Source of the DNA: Streptococcus mitis
Lineage (GTDB): Bacteria; Bacillota; Bacilli; Lactobacillales; Streptococcaceae
Reading direction: 5' to 3'
Assembly (NCBI RefSeq): GCF_002096845.1
Contig: NZ_NCVK01000060.1
Span: 62,001 to 126,000 of the forward strand
Length of the DNA: 64,000 nt
The position numbers and the translations under genes are program-made. The notes below the pieces were generated by a model. That model saw only the letters and a list, made by a program, of their open reading frames with translations. It ran no database searches and was not told where the DNA came from. How positions within the stretch are numbered: position 1 is the first letter of the stretch; every line of letters starts with the position of its first letter. Shown here piece by piece: positions 18,738 to 28,270 of the stretch.

Positions 18738-18926
18738 GTGACAGTCACTAAAAGTTATAGGTATGATTGTGATACCTACTATAAGACTAGTATGAATTGC
18801 CAGAGATATAACTATATTAATCCCCTGTTATGGTATCGTTATGACAGCTATTCTGAATATAAAATTGGTTCTGGTTGGAACTACGATTGTTATGAGGTAC
18901 TAAACTACTACAGCAGAGGCTATTAA
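18738..18926 (+). CDS. Unrecognised tyrosine-rich 62-residue peptide with internal repeats
   Basis: I do not recognise this product. Fifteen of 62 residues are Tyr, with three Cys and two Trp. Three related stretches are visible: SYRYDCDTYYK, WYRYDSYSEYK and WNYDCYEVLNYY. The repetition argues that the frame is really translated. The start is doubtful: GTG 18738 has no good ribosome site, and an ATG at 18786 gives 44 residues without one. The frame is open back to a TAG at 18720, giving VSA just before the GTG, which hints at a lost or mis-framed leader. It lies between a strong promoter and an ABC ATPase gene that starts 20 bases after its stop. It could be a secreted peptide or bacteriocin-like substrate, or a remnant. 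Confidence 0.45.
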   Translation: MTVTKSYRYDCDTYYKTSMNCQRYNYINPLLWYRYDSYSEYKIGSGWNYDCYEVLNYYSRGY

Positions 18927-18946
18927 TCCAAAAAGGAGGGCTAGAT

Positions 18947-19534
18947 ATGTTGCAGCTTACTCATGTTACCTTAAAAATGCGACAAGTCATCTTACAAGAT
19001 GTTGATTTTACATTTGAAAAGGGTAGGATTTATGGTATTCTTGCTATAAATGGCTCTGGAAAGACGACACTGTTCCGTGCCATTAGCAATTTAATTCCTA
19101 TAAGTAGCGGAAATATCGCAGTCTCTCCTTCTTTGTTTTATTATGAGAGTATTGAATGGCTGGATGGAAACTTAAGTGGGATGGACTATCTTCGCCTGAT
19201 CAAGAACATCTGGAAGTCAGGGCTGAACTTGGGGGATGAAATTACCTATTGGGAAATGTCTGACTATATCAGCCTTCCCATCCGTAAGTATTCCTTAGGC
19301 ATGAAGCAACGCCTGGTGATTGCCATGTATTTCCTCAGTCAGGCGAAATGCTGGCTTATGGATGAGATTACAAATGGCTTAGATGAGTATTATCGACAGA
19401 AGTTTTTTGATAGGCTAGCACAAATCGATAGACAAGAGCAGCTGGTTCTTTTAAGTTCCCACTATAAGGAAGAGTTGGTTGATGTCTGCGATAGAGTAGT
19501 AACCATTCATCGGGGAAAGATAGAAGAGGTTTAG
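18947..19534 (+). CDS. ABC transporter ATP-binding protein, small single-domain type
   Basis: Nucleotide-binding subunit of an ABC-2-type exporter. The 195-residue protein has Walker A INGSGKTTL near residue 35, the signature segment YSLGMKQR near residue 117, Walker B CWLMDEITNGLD near residue 132, and an SSHYKEE switch-His segment. At 195 residues it is shorter than most ABC ATPases (~220-240), with a compressed helical part between Walker A and the signature. Start ATG 18947 follows a strong AAAGGAGG. The membrane subunit follows after 3 bases. Substrate unknown; the peptide frame upstream is the obvious candidate cargo or immunity target. Confidence 0.88.
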   Translation: MLQLTHVTLKMRQVILQDVDFTFEKGRIYGILAINGSGKTTLFRAISNLIPISSGNIAVSPSLFYYESIEWLDGNLSGMDYLRLIKNIWKSGLNLGDEITYWEMSDYISLPIRKYSLGMKQRLVIAMYFLSQAKCWLMDEITNGLDEYYRQKFFDRLAQIDRQEQLVLLSSHYKEELVDVCDRVVTIHRGKIEEV

Positions 19535-19537
19535 TTT

Positions 19538-20722
19538 ATGAAAGATGTTGGTCTATTTTTATTAAAAAAAGTTTTCAAAAGTCGCTTAAATTGGATTATC
19601 TTAGCTTTATTTGTATCTGTACTCGGTGTTACCTTTTATTTCAATAGTCGGACTGCAAACTCAGTCAGCTTGGAGGGAGAGTTGGAAACTCGTCTTGTAG
19701 CAATTGAGAGAGTCATCAATGAATATGAAGAGAAACTCTCCCAAATATCTGACACCAGCTCGGAGGAATACCAAATTGCTAAAAATACTTTAGACGTGCA
19801 AAAAAATCATTTGACTCAAAAGACAGAAATTCTGACTTTATTAAAAGAAGGGCGATGGAAAGAAGCCTACTATTTGCAGTGGCAAGATGAAGAGAAGAAT
19901 TATGAAAGGATATCAAATAGCCCGACTTCTAGCTCTGAACTAAAAATGGGGGCTGACCGCGAGCGAAAGATTTACCAAGCCTTATATCCCTTGAACATAA
20001 AAGCCCACAATTTAGATTATCCTACCCACGGGATTGATCAGATTGTCTGGATTTTAGGGGTTATCATCCCAAGCTTATTTGTGATTGCTATTATTTTTAT
20101 GCTAACGCAACTATTTGCAGAAAGATATCAAAATCATCTGGATACAGCTCAGTTATATCCTTTTTCAAAAGTGACATTTGCAATGTCTTCTCTTGGAGTT
20201 GGAGTGAGCTATGTAACTGTGCTGTTTATTGGAATCTGTGGTTTTTCTTTTCTAGCGGGAAGTCTGATAAGTGGTTTTGGACAGTTAGATTATCCCTACC
20301 CGATTTATAGCATAGCGAATCAAGAGGTAACTATTGGAAAGATACAAGATGTGTTATTTCCTGGCTTGTTATTAGCTTTCTTAGCCTTTATCGTCATTGT
20401 GGAAGTAGTGTACTTGCTTGCTTACTTTTTCAAGCAAAAAATGCCTGTCCTCTTTCTTTCACTCATTGGGATTGTTGGCTTATTGTTTGGTATCCAAACA
20501 ATTCAGCCTCTTCAGAGGATTGCACACCTGATTCCCTTTACTTACTTGCGTTCAGTGGAGATTTTGTCTGGAAGATTACCTAAGCAGATTGATAATGTCA
20601 ATCTAAATTGGGACATGGGGCTAGTCTTACTTCCTTGCCTGATTATCCTTTTGTTAGTGGGGATTCTATTTATTGAAAGATGGGGAAGTTCACAGAAAAA
20701 AGAATTTTTTAATAGATACTAG
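19538..20722 (+). CDS. ABC-2-type transporter permease with large external domain
   Basis: Membrane subunit paired with the preceding ATPase. The 394-residue protein has one N-terminal helix (about residues 15-35). A ~130-residue hydrophilic stretch with coiled-coil-like character (ERVINEYEEKLSQI) follows. Then come about five more helices from residue ~165 on (VWILGVIIPSLFVIAIIFML and others). This layout, one helix then a long extracellular domain, is shared by bacteriocin-immunity and peptide-export ABC-2 permeases, but I cannot assign a substrate. A hairpin terminator lies 35 bases after the stop. Confidence 0.8.
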   Translation: MKDVGLFLLKKVFKSRLNWIILALFVSVLGVTFYFNSRTANSVSLEGELETRLVAIERVINEYEEKLSQISDTSSEEYQIAKNTLDVQKNHLTQKTEILTLLKEGRWKEAYYLQWQDEEKNYERISNSPTSSSELKMGADRERKIYQALYPLNIKAHNLDYPTHGIDQIVWILGVIIPSLFVIAIIFMLTQLFAERYQNHLDTAQLYPFSKVTFAMSSLGVGVSYVTVLFIGICGFSFLAGSLISGFGQLDYPYPIYSIANQEVTIGKIQDVLFPGLLLAFLAFIVIVEVVYLLAYFFKQKMPVLFLSLIGIVGLLFGIQTIQPLQRIAHLIPFTYLRSVEILSGRLPKQIDNVNLNWDMGLVLLPCLIILLLVGILFIERWGSSQKKEFFNRY

Positions 20723-20756
20723 CTTTCCTATAGGGAAAATAAGTAAAAACTAACAT

Positions 20757-20788
20757 AGAGAGGTAATCAACTTGTTTCTCTCTTTTTG
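20757..20788 (+). terminator. Probable terminator after the ABC permease
   Basis: AGAGAGG / TTCTCTCT stem around a long loop, ending in TTTTT. Moderate quality. Confidence 0.55.
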
Positions 20789-20844
20789 ATTAGGAAATCA
20801 AACCAAAATACAAACAGAAACTTTTCAAAAAATAACTTTTTATC

Positions 20845-20873
20845 TTGACAAGAGTTCGAAAACTTGGTATCAT
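20845..20873 (+). promoter_or_regulatory. SigA promoter for infC-rpmI-rplT
   Basis: Perfect -35 TTGACA, 17-base spacer, -10 TATCAT. It gives a leader of about 155 bases before infC. Confidence 0.85.
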
Positions 20874-20879
20874 ATAAAA

Positions 20880-21020
20880 GTTGAGAAAAGCAGAAGTGAG
20901 AGCTTCTCGCCTTGTGACATTAAGTTGCCTGGCCCTACGGATGAAAAGTTTCTAAGAAACGCTATCATAACGTGCGGGCTTGTATATTTACGAGTCCGCT
21001 ATTGTTTTTCTCTAATAAAA
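20880..21020 (+). ncRNA. infC leader with attenuator hairpin (L20-leader type)
   Basis: The leader between the promoter and infC is structured. GAGAAAAGCAGAAGTGAGAGCTTCTC forms an early stem. At 20974-20999 an 11-bp stem (GCGGGCTTGTA / TTACGAGTCCGC, with G-U pairs) is followed by TATTGTTTTT, an intrinsic terminator. In firmicutes infC-rpmI-rplT is known to be autoregulated by L20 through such a leader. I infer the same here from position and structure. I cannot confirm a covariance-model match. Confidence 0.7.
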
Positions 21021-21037
21021 CAAAAGAGGTGAAAACC

Positions 21038-21559
21038 ATAGCAAAGCAAGACTTATTCATCAATGATGAGATTCGTGTACGTGAAGTTCGCTTGATTGGT
21101 CTTGAAGGAGAACAGCTAGGCATCAAGCCACTCAGTGAAGCGCAAGCTTTGGCTGATAACGCTAATGTTGACCTAGTATTGATTCAACCCCAAGCCAAAC
21201 CGCCTGTTGCAAAAATTATGGACTACGGTAAGTTCAAATTTGAGTACCAGAAGAAGCAAAAAGAACAACGTAAAAAACAAAGTGTTGTTACTGTGAAAGA
21301 AGTTCGTCTAAGTCCAACTATTGACAAGGGTGACTTTGATACAAAACTTCGCAATGCACGCAAATTCCTTGAAAAAGGAAATAAAGTTAAGGTATCTATT
21401 CGCTTTAAGGGTCGTATGATTACCCATAAAGAGATTGGTGCAAAAGTTTTAGCCGAGTTTGCTGAAGCAACTCAAGATATTGCCATCATCGAACAACGTG
21501 CTAAAATGGATGGACGTCAAATGTTCATGCAATTGGCGCCAGCGACTGACAAAAAATAA
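21038..21559 (+). CDS. infC: Translation initiation factor IF-3
   Basis: Binds the 30S subunit and checks the start codon and initiator tRNA. The core is complete: [15 protein letters not shown], the [19 protein letters not shown] linker, and the C-terminal domain with [12 protein letters not shown] and [16 protein letters not shown]. The start is unusual. The only well-placed ribosome site (AAAAGAGGTG, 21022-21031) is 6-7 bases before ATA at 21038. GTG 21029 overlaps the site, and TTG 21002, which gives a 185-residue form, has none. An AUA start would fit IF-3's known autoregulation through non-standard start codons. If TTG 21002 is used, 12 residues are added. Confidence 0.93.
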
Positions 21560-21591
21560 TTGTCAGAAAGTTAAATAAAGGAGAAAAAATC

Positions 21592-21792
21592 ATGCCAAAA
21601 CAAAAAACACACCGCGCATCAGCTAAACGTTTCAAACGTACAGGTTCTGGTGGACTTAAACGTTTCCGTGCTTACACTTCTCACCGTTTCCACGGAAAAA
21701 CTAAGAAACAACGTCGTCATCTTCGTAAAGCATCTATGGTGCATTCAGGAGATTACAAACGTATCAAAGCAATGCTTACTCGCTTGAAATAA
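21592..21792 (+). CDS. rpmI: 50S ribosomal protein L35
   Basis: The 66-residue very basic protein starts [20 protein letters not shown] and matches bL35 over its full length. AAAGGAG lies before the ATG. It sits between infC and rplT, the standard order. Confidence 0.97.
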   Translation: MPKQKTHRASAKRFKRTGSGGLKRFRAYTSHRFHGKTKKQRRHLRKASMVHSGDYKRIKAMLTRLK

Positions 21793-21843
21793 TAGCTTGA
21801 CTGTAAGTAAAGAATTCTAGGAAATATTTGGAGGAAATAAAAC

Positions 21844-22203
21844 ATGGCACGTGTTAAAGGTGGCGTTGTATCACGCAAACGTCGTAAACGTATTCTTAAA
21901 TTAGCAAAAGGTTACTATGGAGCTAAACACATCTTGTTCCGTACTGCAAAAGAACAAGTAATGAACTCTTACTACTATGCATACCGTGACCGTCGTCAGA
22001 AAAAACGTGACTTCCGCAAATTGTGGATCACTCGTATCAACGCGGCAGCTCGTATGAACGGACTTTCATACTCACAATTGATGCATGGTTTGAAATTGGC
22101 TGAGATCGAAGTTAACCGTAAAATGCTTGCTGACTTGGCTGTTAACGATGCAGCAGCTTTCACAGCTCTTGCAGATGCAGCTAAAGCAAAACTTGGTAAA
22201 TAA
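21844..22203 (+). CDS. rplT: 50S ribosomal protein L20
   Basis: The 119-residue protein starts [22 protein letters not shown], with the ALRMNGLSY-like segment [16 protein letters not shown]; full length for bL20. In Bacillus L20 binds the infC leader and represses the operon, so it is the likely regulator here too. A strong ribosome site (TTGGAGGA) precedes it. Confidence 0.97.
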   Translation: MARVKGGVVSRKRRKRILKLAKGYYGAKHILFRTAKEQVMNSYYYAYRDRRQKKRDFRKLWITRINAAARMNGLSYSQLMHGLKLAEIEVNRKMLADLAVNDAAAFTALADAAKAKLGK

Positions 22204-22211
22204 TAACAGAT

Positions 22212-22242
22212 AAGACTGGAACAGGATTGTCCCAGTCTTTTT
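22212..22242 (+). terminator. Terminator after rplT
   Basis: AAGACTGG / CCAGTCTT stem extended with ACA/TGT, then TTTTT. Confidence 0.85.
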
Positions 22243-22261
22243 AAAAATAAAGGAGAAAAAT

Positions 22262-22642
22262 ATGGCTTCAAAAATGCTACACACTTGCTTGCGAGTAGAA
22301 AATCTTGAAAAATCAATTGCATTTTATCAAGATGCTTTTGGTTTTAAAGAATTGCGTCGCAGAGATTTTCCAGACCATGCCTTCACGATTGTTTATCTAG
22401 GTCTTGAGGGTAACGACTATGAGTTGGAGTTGACTTATAACTACGATCATGGTCCTTATGTGGTTGGAGATGGATTTGCCCATATCGCCCTCAGTACACC
22501 TGATCTTGAGGCTCTTCACCAAGAGCACAGTGCCAAAGGCTATGAAGTGACTGAGCCAAATGGTCTACCTGGAACTGCACCTAACTATTACTTTGTCAAA
22601 GATCCTGATGGATATAAGGTCGAAGTTATTCGTGAAAAATAA
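22262..22642 (+). CDS. gloA: Glyoxalase-fold (VOC) protein, lactoylglutathione lyase-like
   Basis: The 126-residue protein has the two-module VOC fold. LHTCLRVENLEKSIAFYQDAFGF carries the first metal-ligand His, YELELTYN the Glu, FAHIALSTPDLE the second His, and DPDGYKVEVI the final Glu. All four ligands of glyoxalase I seem present. In glutathione-using bacteria it converts the methylglyoxal-thiol adduct to lactoylglutathione; the thiol used here is an inference. It lies alone between the L20 terminator and the pyr leader. Confidence 0.85.
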   Translation: MASKMLHTCLRVENLEKSIAFYQDAFGFKELRRRDFPDHAFTIVYLGLEGNDYELELTYNYDHGPYVVGDGFAHIALSTPDLEALHQEHSAKGYEVTEPNGLPGTAPNYYFVKDPDGYKVEVIREK

Positions 22643-22649
22643 TCTCGTG

Positions 22650-22687
22650 AAGTCAAGTAGAATGTTCGTTTTCTACTTGACTTTTTT
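22650..22687 (+). terminator. Terminator after the glyoxalase gene
   Basis: Perfect 13-bp stem AAGTCAAGTAGAA / TTCTACTTGACTT, then TTTT. Its right arm contains the -35 hexamer of the next promoter. Confidence 0.9.
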
Positions 22688-22705
22688 AATCTGAAAGAGT
22701 ATACT
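22677..22705 (+). promoter_or_regulatory. Promoter for pyrK-pyrDB
   Basis: TTGACT, 17-base spacer, TATACT. The -35 is built into the descending arm of the upstream terminator. Confidence 0.8.
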
Positions 22706-22720
22706 AATAAAAATTTAACC

Positions 22721-22872
22721 TTTAAGGGGAGTCCAGAGAGACTCACAAGGTGTCAGATAAAAGAATAGTACAATTTTCTAGAGGAGACTTTTTGAGTGTG
22801 CTCTCTTGTGTTGTACGATTTTAACTGAGGCCTTGCACTAGCAAGGTCTTTTCTTTATCTGGTCCCCTTAAA
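22721..22872 (+). ncRNA. PyrR-type transcription attenuator of the pyr operon
   Basis: The segment GTCCAGAGAGACTCACAAGG (22731-22750) matches the PyrR RNA-binding loop. A terminator follows: GGCCTTGC-ACTA-GCAAGGTC then TTTTCTTT (22829-22855). A perfect 10-base long-range complement joins TTTAAGGGGA (22721-22730) with TCCCCTTAAA (22863-22872), just before the pyrK ribosome site. With UMP bound, PyrR should favour termination, so pyrK-pyrDB is repressed when pyrimidines are plentiful. The mechanism is from Bacillus; the elements are seen here. Confidence 0.88.
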
Positions 22873-22890
22873 ATTTAAGGAGGAAAAGTC

Positions 22891-24640
<1,750 letters not shown>

Positions 24641-24699
24641 ACTGCAATCAATCTGTTCTTGATTTTTTATCAGTTTGTAATGTTGATTATAGAGAATTT

Positions 24700-24708
24700 T
24701 GATACAAT
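24700..24708 (+). promoter_or_regulatory. Extended -10 promoter for lytB
   Basis: TGATACAAT about 30 bases before lytB; no well-spaced -35. Confidence 0.55.
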
Positions 24709-24737
24709 AAAATAGAAAGAACAGAGGAAGTAAATTA

Positions 24738-26450
24738 ATGAAGAAATTGAGATTTATTTTTTTAGCCCTGCTATTTTTCTTAGCTAGTCCAGAGGGTGTA
24801 ATGGCCAGTGATGGTACTTGGCAAGGAAAACAATACCTGAAAGCAGATGGGGGTCCAGCAGCGAATGAGTGGGTTTTTGATGCTCATTATCAATCTTGGT
24901 TTTATATAAAAGAAGATGCCAACTATGCTGAAAACGAATGGATGAAACAAGGTGACGACTATTTTTACCTAAAATCTGGTGGCTATATGGCCAAGTCAGA
25001 ATGGGTAGAAGATAAGGGAGTCCTCTATTATCTTGACCAAAATGGAAAGATGAAAAGAAATGCTTGGGTAGGAACTTCCTATGTTGGTGCAACAGGTGCC
25101 AAAGTAATCGAAGACTGGGTCTATGATTCTCAATACGACGCTTGGTTTTATATCAAAGCAGATGGACAACACGCAGAGAAAGAATGGCTCCAAATTAAGG
25201 GCAAGGACTATTATTTTAAATCTGGTGGTTATCTACTGACAAGTCAGTGGATTGACCAGGCTTATGTGAATGCCAGTGGTGCCAAAGTACAGCAAGGTTG
25301 GCTTTTTGACAAACAATACCAATCTTGGTTTTACATCAAAGAAAATGGAAAACATGCTGAGAAAGAATGGATTTTTGAAAATGGTCACTATTATTATCTA
25401 AAATCCGGTGGCTATATGGCAGCCAATGAATGGATTTGGGATAAGGAATCTTGGTTTTATATAAAATCTGATGGAAAAATGGCTGATAAAGAATGGTTAT
25501 ACGATGCTAAAAATCAAGCCTGGTACTACTTCAAATCCGGTGGCTACATGGCGAAAAATGAGACAGTAGATGATTATCAGCTTGGAAGTGATGGTAAATG
25601 GCTTGGAGGAAAAGCTACAAATGAAAATGCTGCTTACTATCAAGTAGTGCCTGTCACAGCCAATGTTTATAATGCAGATGGTGAAAAGCTCTCCTATATA
25701 TCACAAGGTAGTGTTGTCTGGCTAGATAAGGATAGAAAAAGCGATGACAAGCGCCTAGCTATTACTGTTTCTGGTTTGTCAGGCTATATGAAAACAGAAG
25801 ATTTACAAGCACTAGATGCTAGTAAGGACTTTATCCCTTATTATGAGAGTGATGGCCACCGTTTTTATCACTATGTGGCTCAGAATGCTAGTATCCCAGT
25901 AGCTTCTCATCTTTCTGATATGGAAGTAGGCAAGAAATATTATTCGGCAGATGGGCTGCATTTTGATGGTTTTAAGCTTGAGAATCCCTTCCTTTTCAAA
26001 GATTTGACAGAGGCTACAAACTACAGTGCTGAAGACTTGGATAAGGTATTTAGTCTGTTAAATATTGACAATAGTCTCTTGGAAAACAAGGGAGCTACTT
26101 TTAAGGAAGCCGAAGAACATTACCATATCAATGCCCTTTACCTCCTTGCCCATAGTGCCTTAGAAAGTGACTGGGGACGAAGTAAGATTGCCAAAGATAA
26201 GAATAATTTCTTTGGAATTACAGCCTATGATACGACCCCTTACCTTTCTGCCAAGACATTTGATGATGTGGATAAGGGAATTTTAGGTGCAAGCAAGTGG
26301 ATTAAGGAAAATTATATCGATAGGGGCAGAATTTTCCTTGGAAACAAGGCATCTGGTATGAATGTGGAATATGCTTCAGACCCTTATTGGGGCGAGAAAA
26401 TTGCTAGTGTGATGATGAAAATCAATGAAAAACTAGGTGGCAAAGATTAG
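24738..26450 (+). CDS. lytB: Choline-binding endo-beta-N-acetylglucosaminidase LytB
   Basis: Cell-wall hydrolase that separates daughter cells at the poles. The 570-residue protein has a signal peptide (about 1-23, ending VMA). Then come about a dozen choline-binding repeats (roughly residues 27-285, W..FYIK / YYLKSGGYMA pattern), an SH3-like linker region (about 300-375), and a GH73 catalytic domain. E476 in HSALESDWG is the predicted catalytic acid. The pneumococcal LytB I remember is 658 residues with E564. The 88-residue difference lies wholly before the catalytic Glu and equals four 22-residue choline-binding repeats. Confidence 0.95.
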   Translation: MKKLRFIFLALLFFLASPEGVMASDGTWQGKQYLKADGGPAANEWVFDAHYQSWFYIKEDANYAENEWMKQGDDYFYLKSGGYMAKSEWVEDKGVLYYLDQNGKMKRNAWVGTSYVGATGAKVIEDWVYDSQYDAWFYIKADGQHAEKEWLQIKGKDYYFKSGGYLLTSQWIDQAYVNASGAKVQQGWLFDKQYQSWFYIKENGKHAEKEWIFENGHYYYLKSGGYMAANEWIWDKESWFYIKSDGKMADKEWLYDAKNQAWYYFKSGGYMAKNETVDDYQLGSDGKWLGGKATNENAAYYQVVPVTANVYNADGEKLSYISQGSVVWLDKDRKSDDKRLAITVSGLSGYMKTEDLQALDASKDFIPYYESDGHRFYHYVAQNASIPVASHLSDMEVGKKYYSADGLHFDGFKLENPFLFKDLTEATNYSAEDLDKVFSLLNIDNSLLENKGATFKEAEEHYHINALYLLAHSALESDWGRSKIAKDKNNFFGITAYDTTPYLSAKTFDDVDKGILGASKWIKENYIDRGRIFLGNKASGMNVEYASDPYWGEKIASVMMKINEKLGGKD

Positions 26451-26487
26451 TCCTATAATTGGATATGATTTGATTAAATAGTATGTT

Positions 26488-26522
26488 AAAAATCCTGATT
26501 TCAAGTAAAATCAGGATTTTTT
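26488..26522. terminator. Bidirectional terminator between lytB and pavA
   Basis: AAAAATCCTGATTT / AAAATCAGGATTTTTT, symmetric with A and T runs on both sides. It overlaps the last codons of pavA on the minus strand. Confidence 0.88.
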
Positions 26523-28166
26523 CATGGATGCGATTTTTTCTGGGTCTGGTGTAACGCGTAGGGTCTTTTGTCCTGTGTAAGTGACAAAGCCAGGTTTTCC
26601 ACCAGTTGGTTTGTTGAGTTTCTTGACTTCAATCATATCTACCTGAACCAGATTTGACAGGCGCCCTTGAGAGAAGTAGGCGGCTAGTTCTGCCGCGTCT
26701 GTCTTGACTTCATCGGATGGGTCAAGATTTCCTGAGATGACAACATGGCTTCCAGGAATGTCCTTGGCATGGAACCAAAGTTCCTCCTTGCGGGCCATTT
26801 TAAAGGTTAGCTCCTCGTTTTGAAGGTTGTTTCGGCCGACATAGATGATGGTTTTGCCATCGCTTGCTAGATATTGTTCTGGCTTTTTGCGCTTCTGAAT
26901 TTTTTCTCGCTGTCTTCTACGAATAAAGCCTGTTTGAATCAATTCTTCACGGATTTCAGCGATTTCTTCTAGTCCAGCTTGGTTGAGGACGGTCTCCACA
27001 CTTTCCAGATAGAGAATGGTTGCCTTGGTTTCTTCAATCAGATCAGTCAAGTATTTGACCGCTTCTTTGAGTTTCTGATAACGTTTAAAATAGCGTTGGG
27101 CATTCTGGTTGGGTGTTAGAGCCTTATCAAGCGCAATGGTGATAGGTTGGTTGGTGTAGTAGTTGTCTAGGATAACCTGGTCTTGGTCGTTAGGCACTTG
27201 GTGGAGGAAGGTTGTCAGCAATTCCCCTTTTTGGCGAAATTCTTCAGCATTGTCTGTCGCCAGTAACTCTTTTTCCTGTTTTTTGAGTTTGTGTCGGTTT
27301 TTCTGAAGTTCATTTTCAACACGGCGAATGAGTTCACTGGCTTGCTGTTTTACCCGGTCGCGCTCAGCCTTATCCTTATAGTAGGTGTCCAACAAATCAG
27401 AAAGATTTGCAAAAGGCTCTCCCACTTGATTTGCAAAAGGAACTGGACTGAAGGAAGTCTCAGTCAAGCATGGTTTGGTTTCTTGATTGAAAAAGTTTCG
27501 GAAAGTGGAAAGTTTTTCACTAACCAGTATCCTTTCCAATTCATTTGCCGTATCGCGTCCCAGACCTTGAAAGAGGCTTTGAAGATTTTTAGCTGTCGTT
27601 TCCTGTGTTTGTAGGATTTCAAAGAGCTTTTCATCCTTGATCGTAAAAGGATTGAGAGATTCCGTACTTGGCGGAGCGATATAGGTCGACCCAGGAAGCA
27701 AGGTGCGGTAGCTATTTTGTGAAAAGCCGACGTGTTTAATGACTTCGAGGATTTTGTGGCTACTTTTATCAACCAGTAGAATATTACTGTGTTTGCCCAT
27801 GATTTCGATAATCAAGGTAGCCTGAATATGGTCCCCAATCTCGTTTTTATTGGAAACTGTCATTTCCACAATACGGTCATTTTCAATCTGCTCGATCGAT
27901 TCAATCAGGGCACCCTGCAAATATTTTCTTAAAACCATGATAAAGGTAGAAGGCTGGGCTGGGTTTTCAAAAGTTGTTTGGGTCAGCTGAATGCGTCCAA
28001 AAACAGGATGGGCAGAGAGGAGTAGGCGATGACTTTGGCGATTGCTACGGATTTGCAAGACCAACTCTTGTTCAAAAGGCTGATTGATTTTCTGAATGCG
28101 ACCATTCACTAACTCTCTTCGCAATTCCTCAACCATGTGGTGTAAAAAAAATCCGTCAAATGACAT
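26511..28166 (-). CDS. pavA: Fibronectin-binding / ribosome quality control protein PavA (RqcH/NFACT family)
   Basis: PavA is the pneumococcal adherence and virulence protein. Its NFACT family also includes RqcH, which adds alanine tails to nascent chains on stalled 50S subunits. The 551-residue protein has an N-terminal NFACT-N domain (MSFDGFFLHHMVEELR; HSNILLVD), a central helical coiled coil (about 270-320 and 355-410), and a C-terminal NFACT-R domain (YVGRNNLQNEELTFK, ELWFHAKDIPGSHVVI). The start at 28166 follows AAGGAGA. An in-frame ATG nine codons upstream is rejected because that site would fall inside the coding region. No signal peptide. Both roles come from family knowledge. Confidence 0.93.
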   Translation of the reverse strand: MSFDGFFLHHMVEELRRELVNGRIQKINQPFEQELVLQIRSNRQSHRLLLSAHPVFGRIQLTQTTFENPAQPSTFIMVLRKYLQGALIESIEQIENDRIVEMTVSNKNEIGDHIQATLIIEIMGKHSNILLVDKSSHKILEVIKHVGFSQNSYRTLLPGSTYIAPPSTESLNPFTIKDEKLFEILQTQETTAKNLQSLFQGLGRDTANELERILVSEKLSTFRNFFNQETKPCLTETSFSPVPFANQVGEPFANLSDLLDTYYKDKAERDRVKQQASELIRRVENELQKNRHKLKKQEKELLATDNAEEFRQKGELLTTFLHQVPNDQDQVILDNYYTNQPITIALDKALTPNQNAQRYFKRYQKLKEAVKYLTDLIEETKATILYLESVETVLNQAGLEEIAEIREELIQTGFIRRRQREKIQKRKKPEQYLASDGKTIIYVGRNNLQNEELTFKMARKEELWFHAKDIPGSHVVISGNLDPSDEVKTDAAELAAYFSQGRLSNLVQVDMIEVKKLNKPTGGKPGFVTYTGQKTLRVTPDPEKIASMKKS

Positions 28167-28196
28167 CGTTCTCTCCTTGTGATTGTATTCCATAGT

Positions 28197-28205
28197 ATTA
28201 TATCA
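28197..28205 (-). promoter_or_regulatory. Extended -10 promoter for pavA
   Basis: On the minus strand TGATATAAT, about 30 bases before the pavA start. It is divergent from the ybeY promoter, whose -10 starts 31 bases away. Confidence 0.7.
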
Positions 28206-28232
28206 AAAAGGTAGAATAAAATCATGGAAATG

Positions 28233-28241
28233 TGGTATAAT
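28233..28241 (+). promoter_or_regulatory. Extended -10 promoter for the ybeY-era operon
   Basis: TGGTATAAT, 29 bases before ybeY. Confidence 0.75.
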
Positions 28242-28270
28242 AAAGCCAAGTAAAGAGAAACGAGAAGCAC

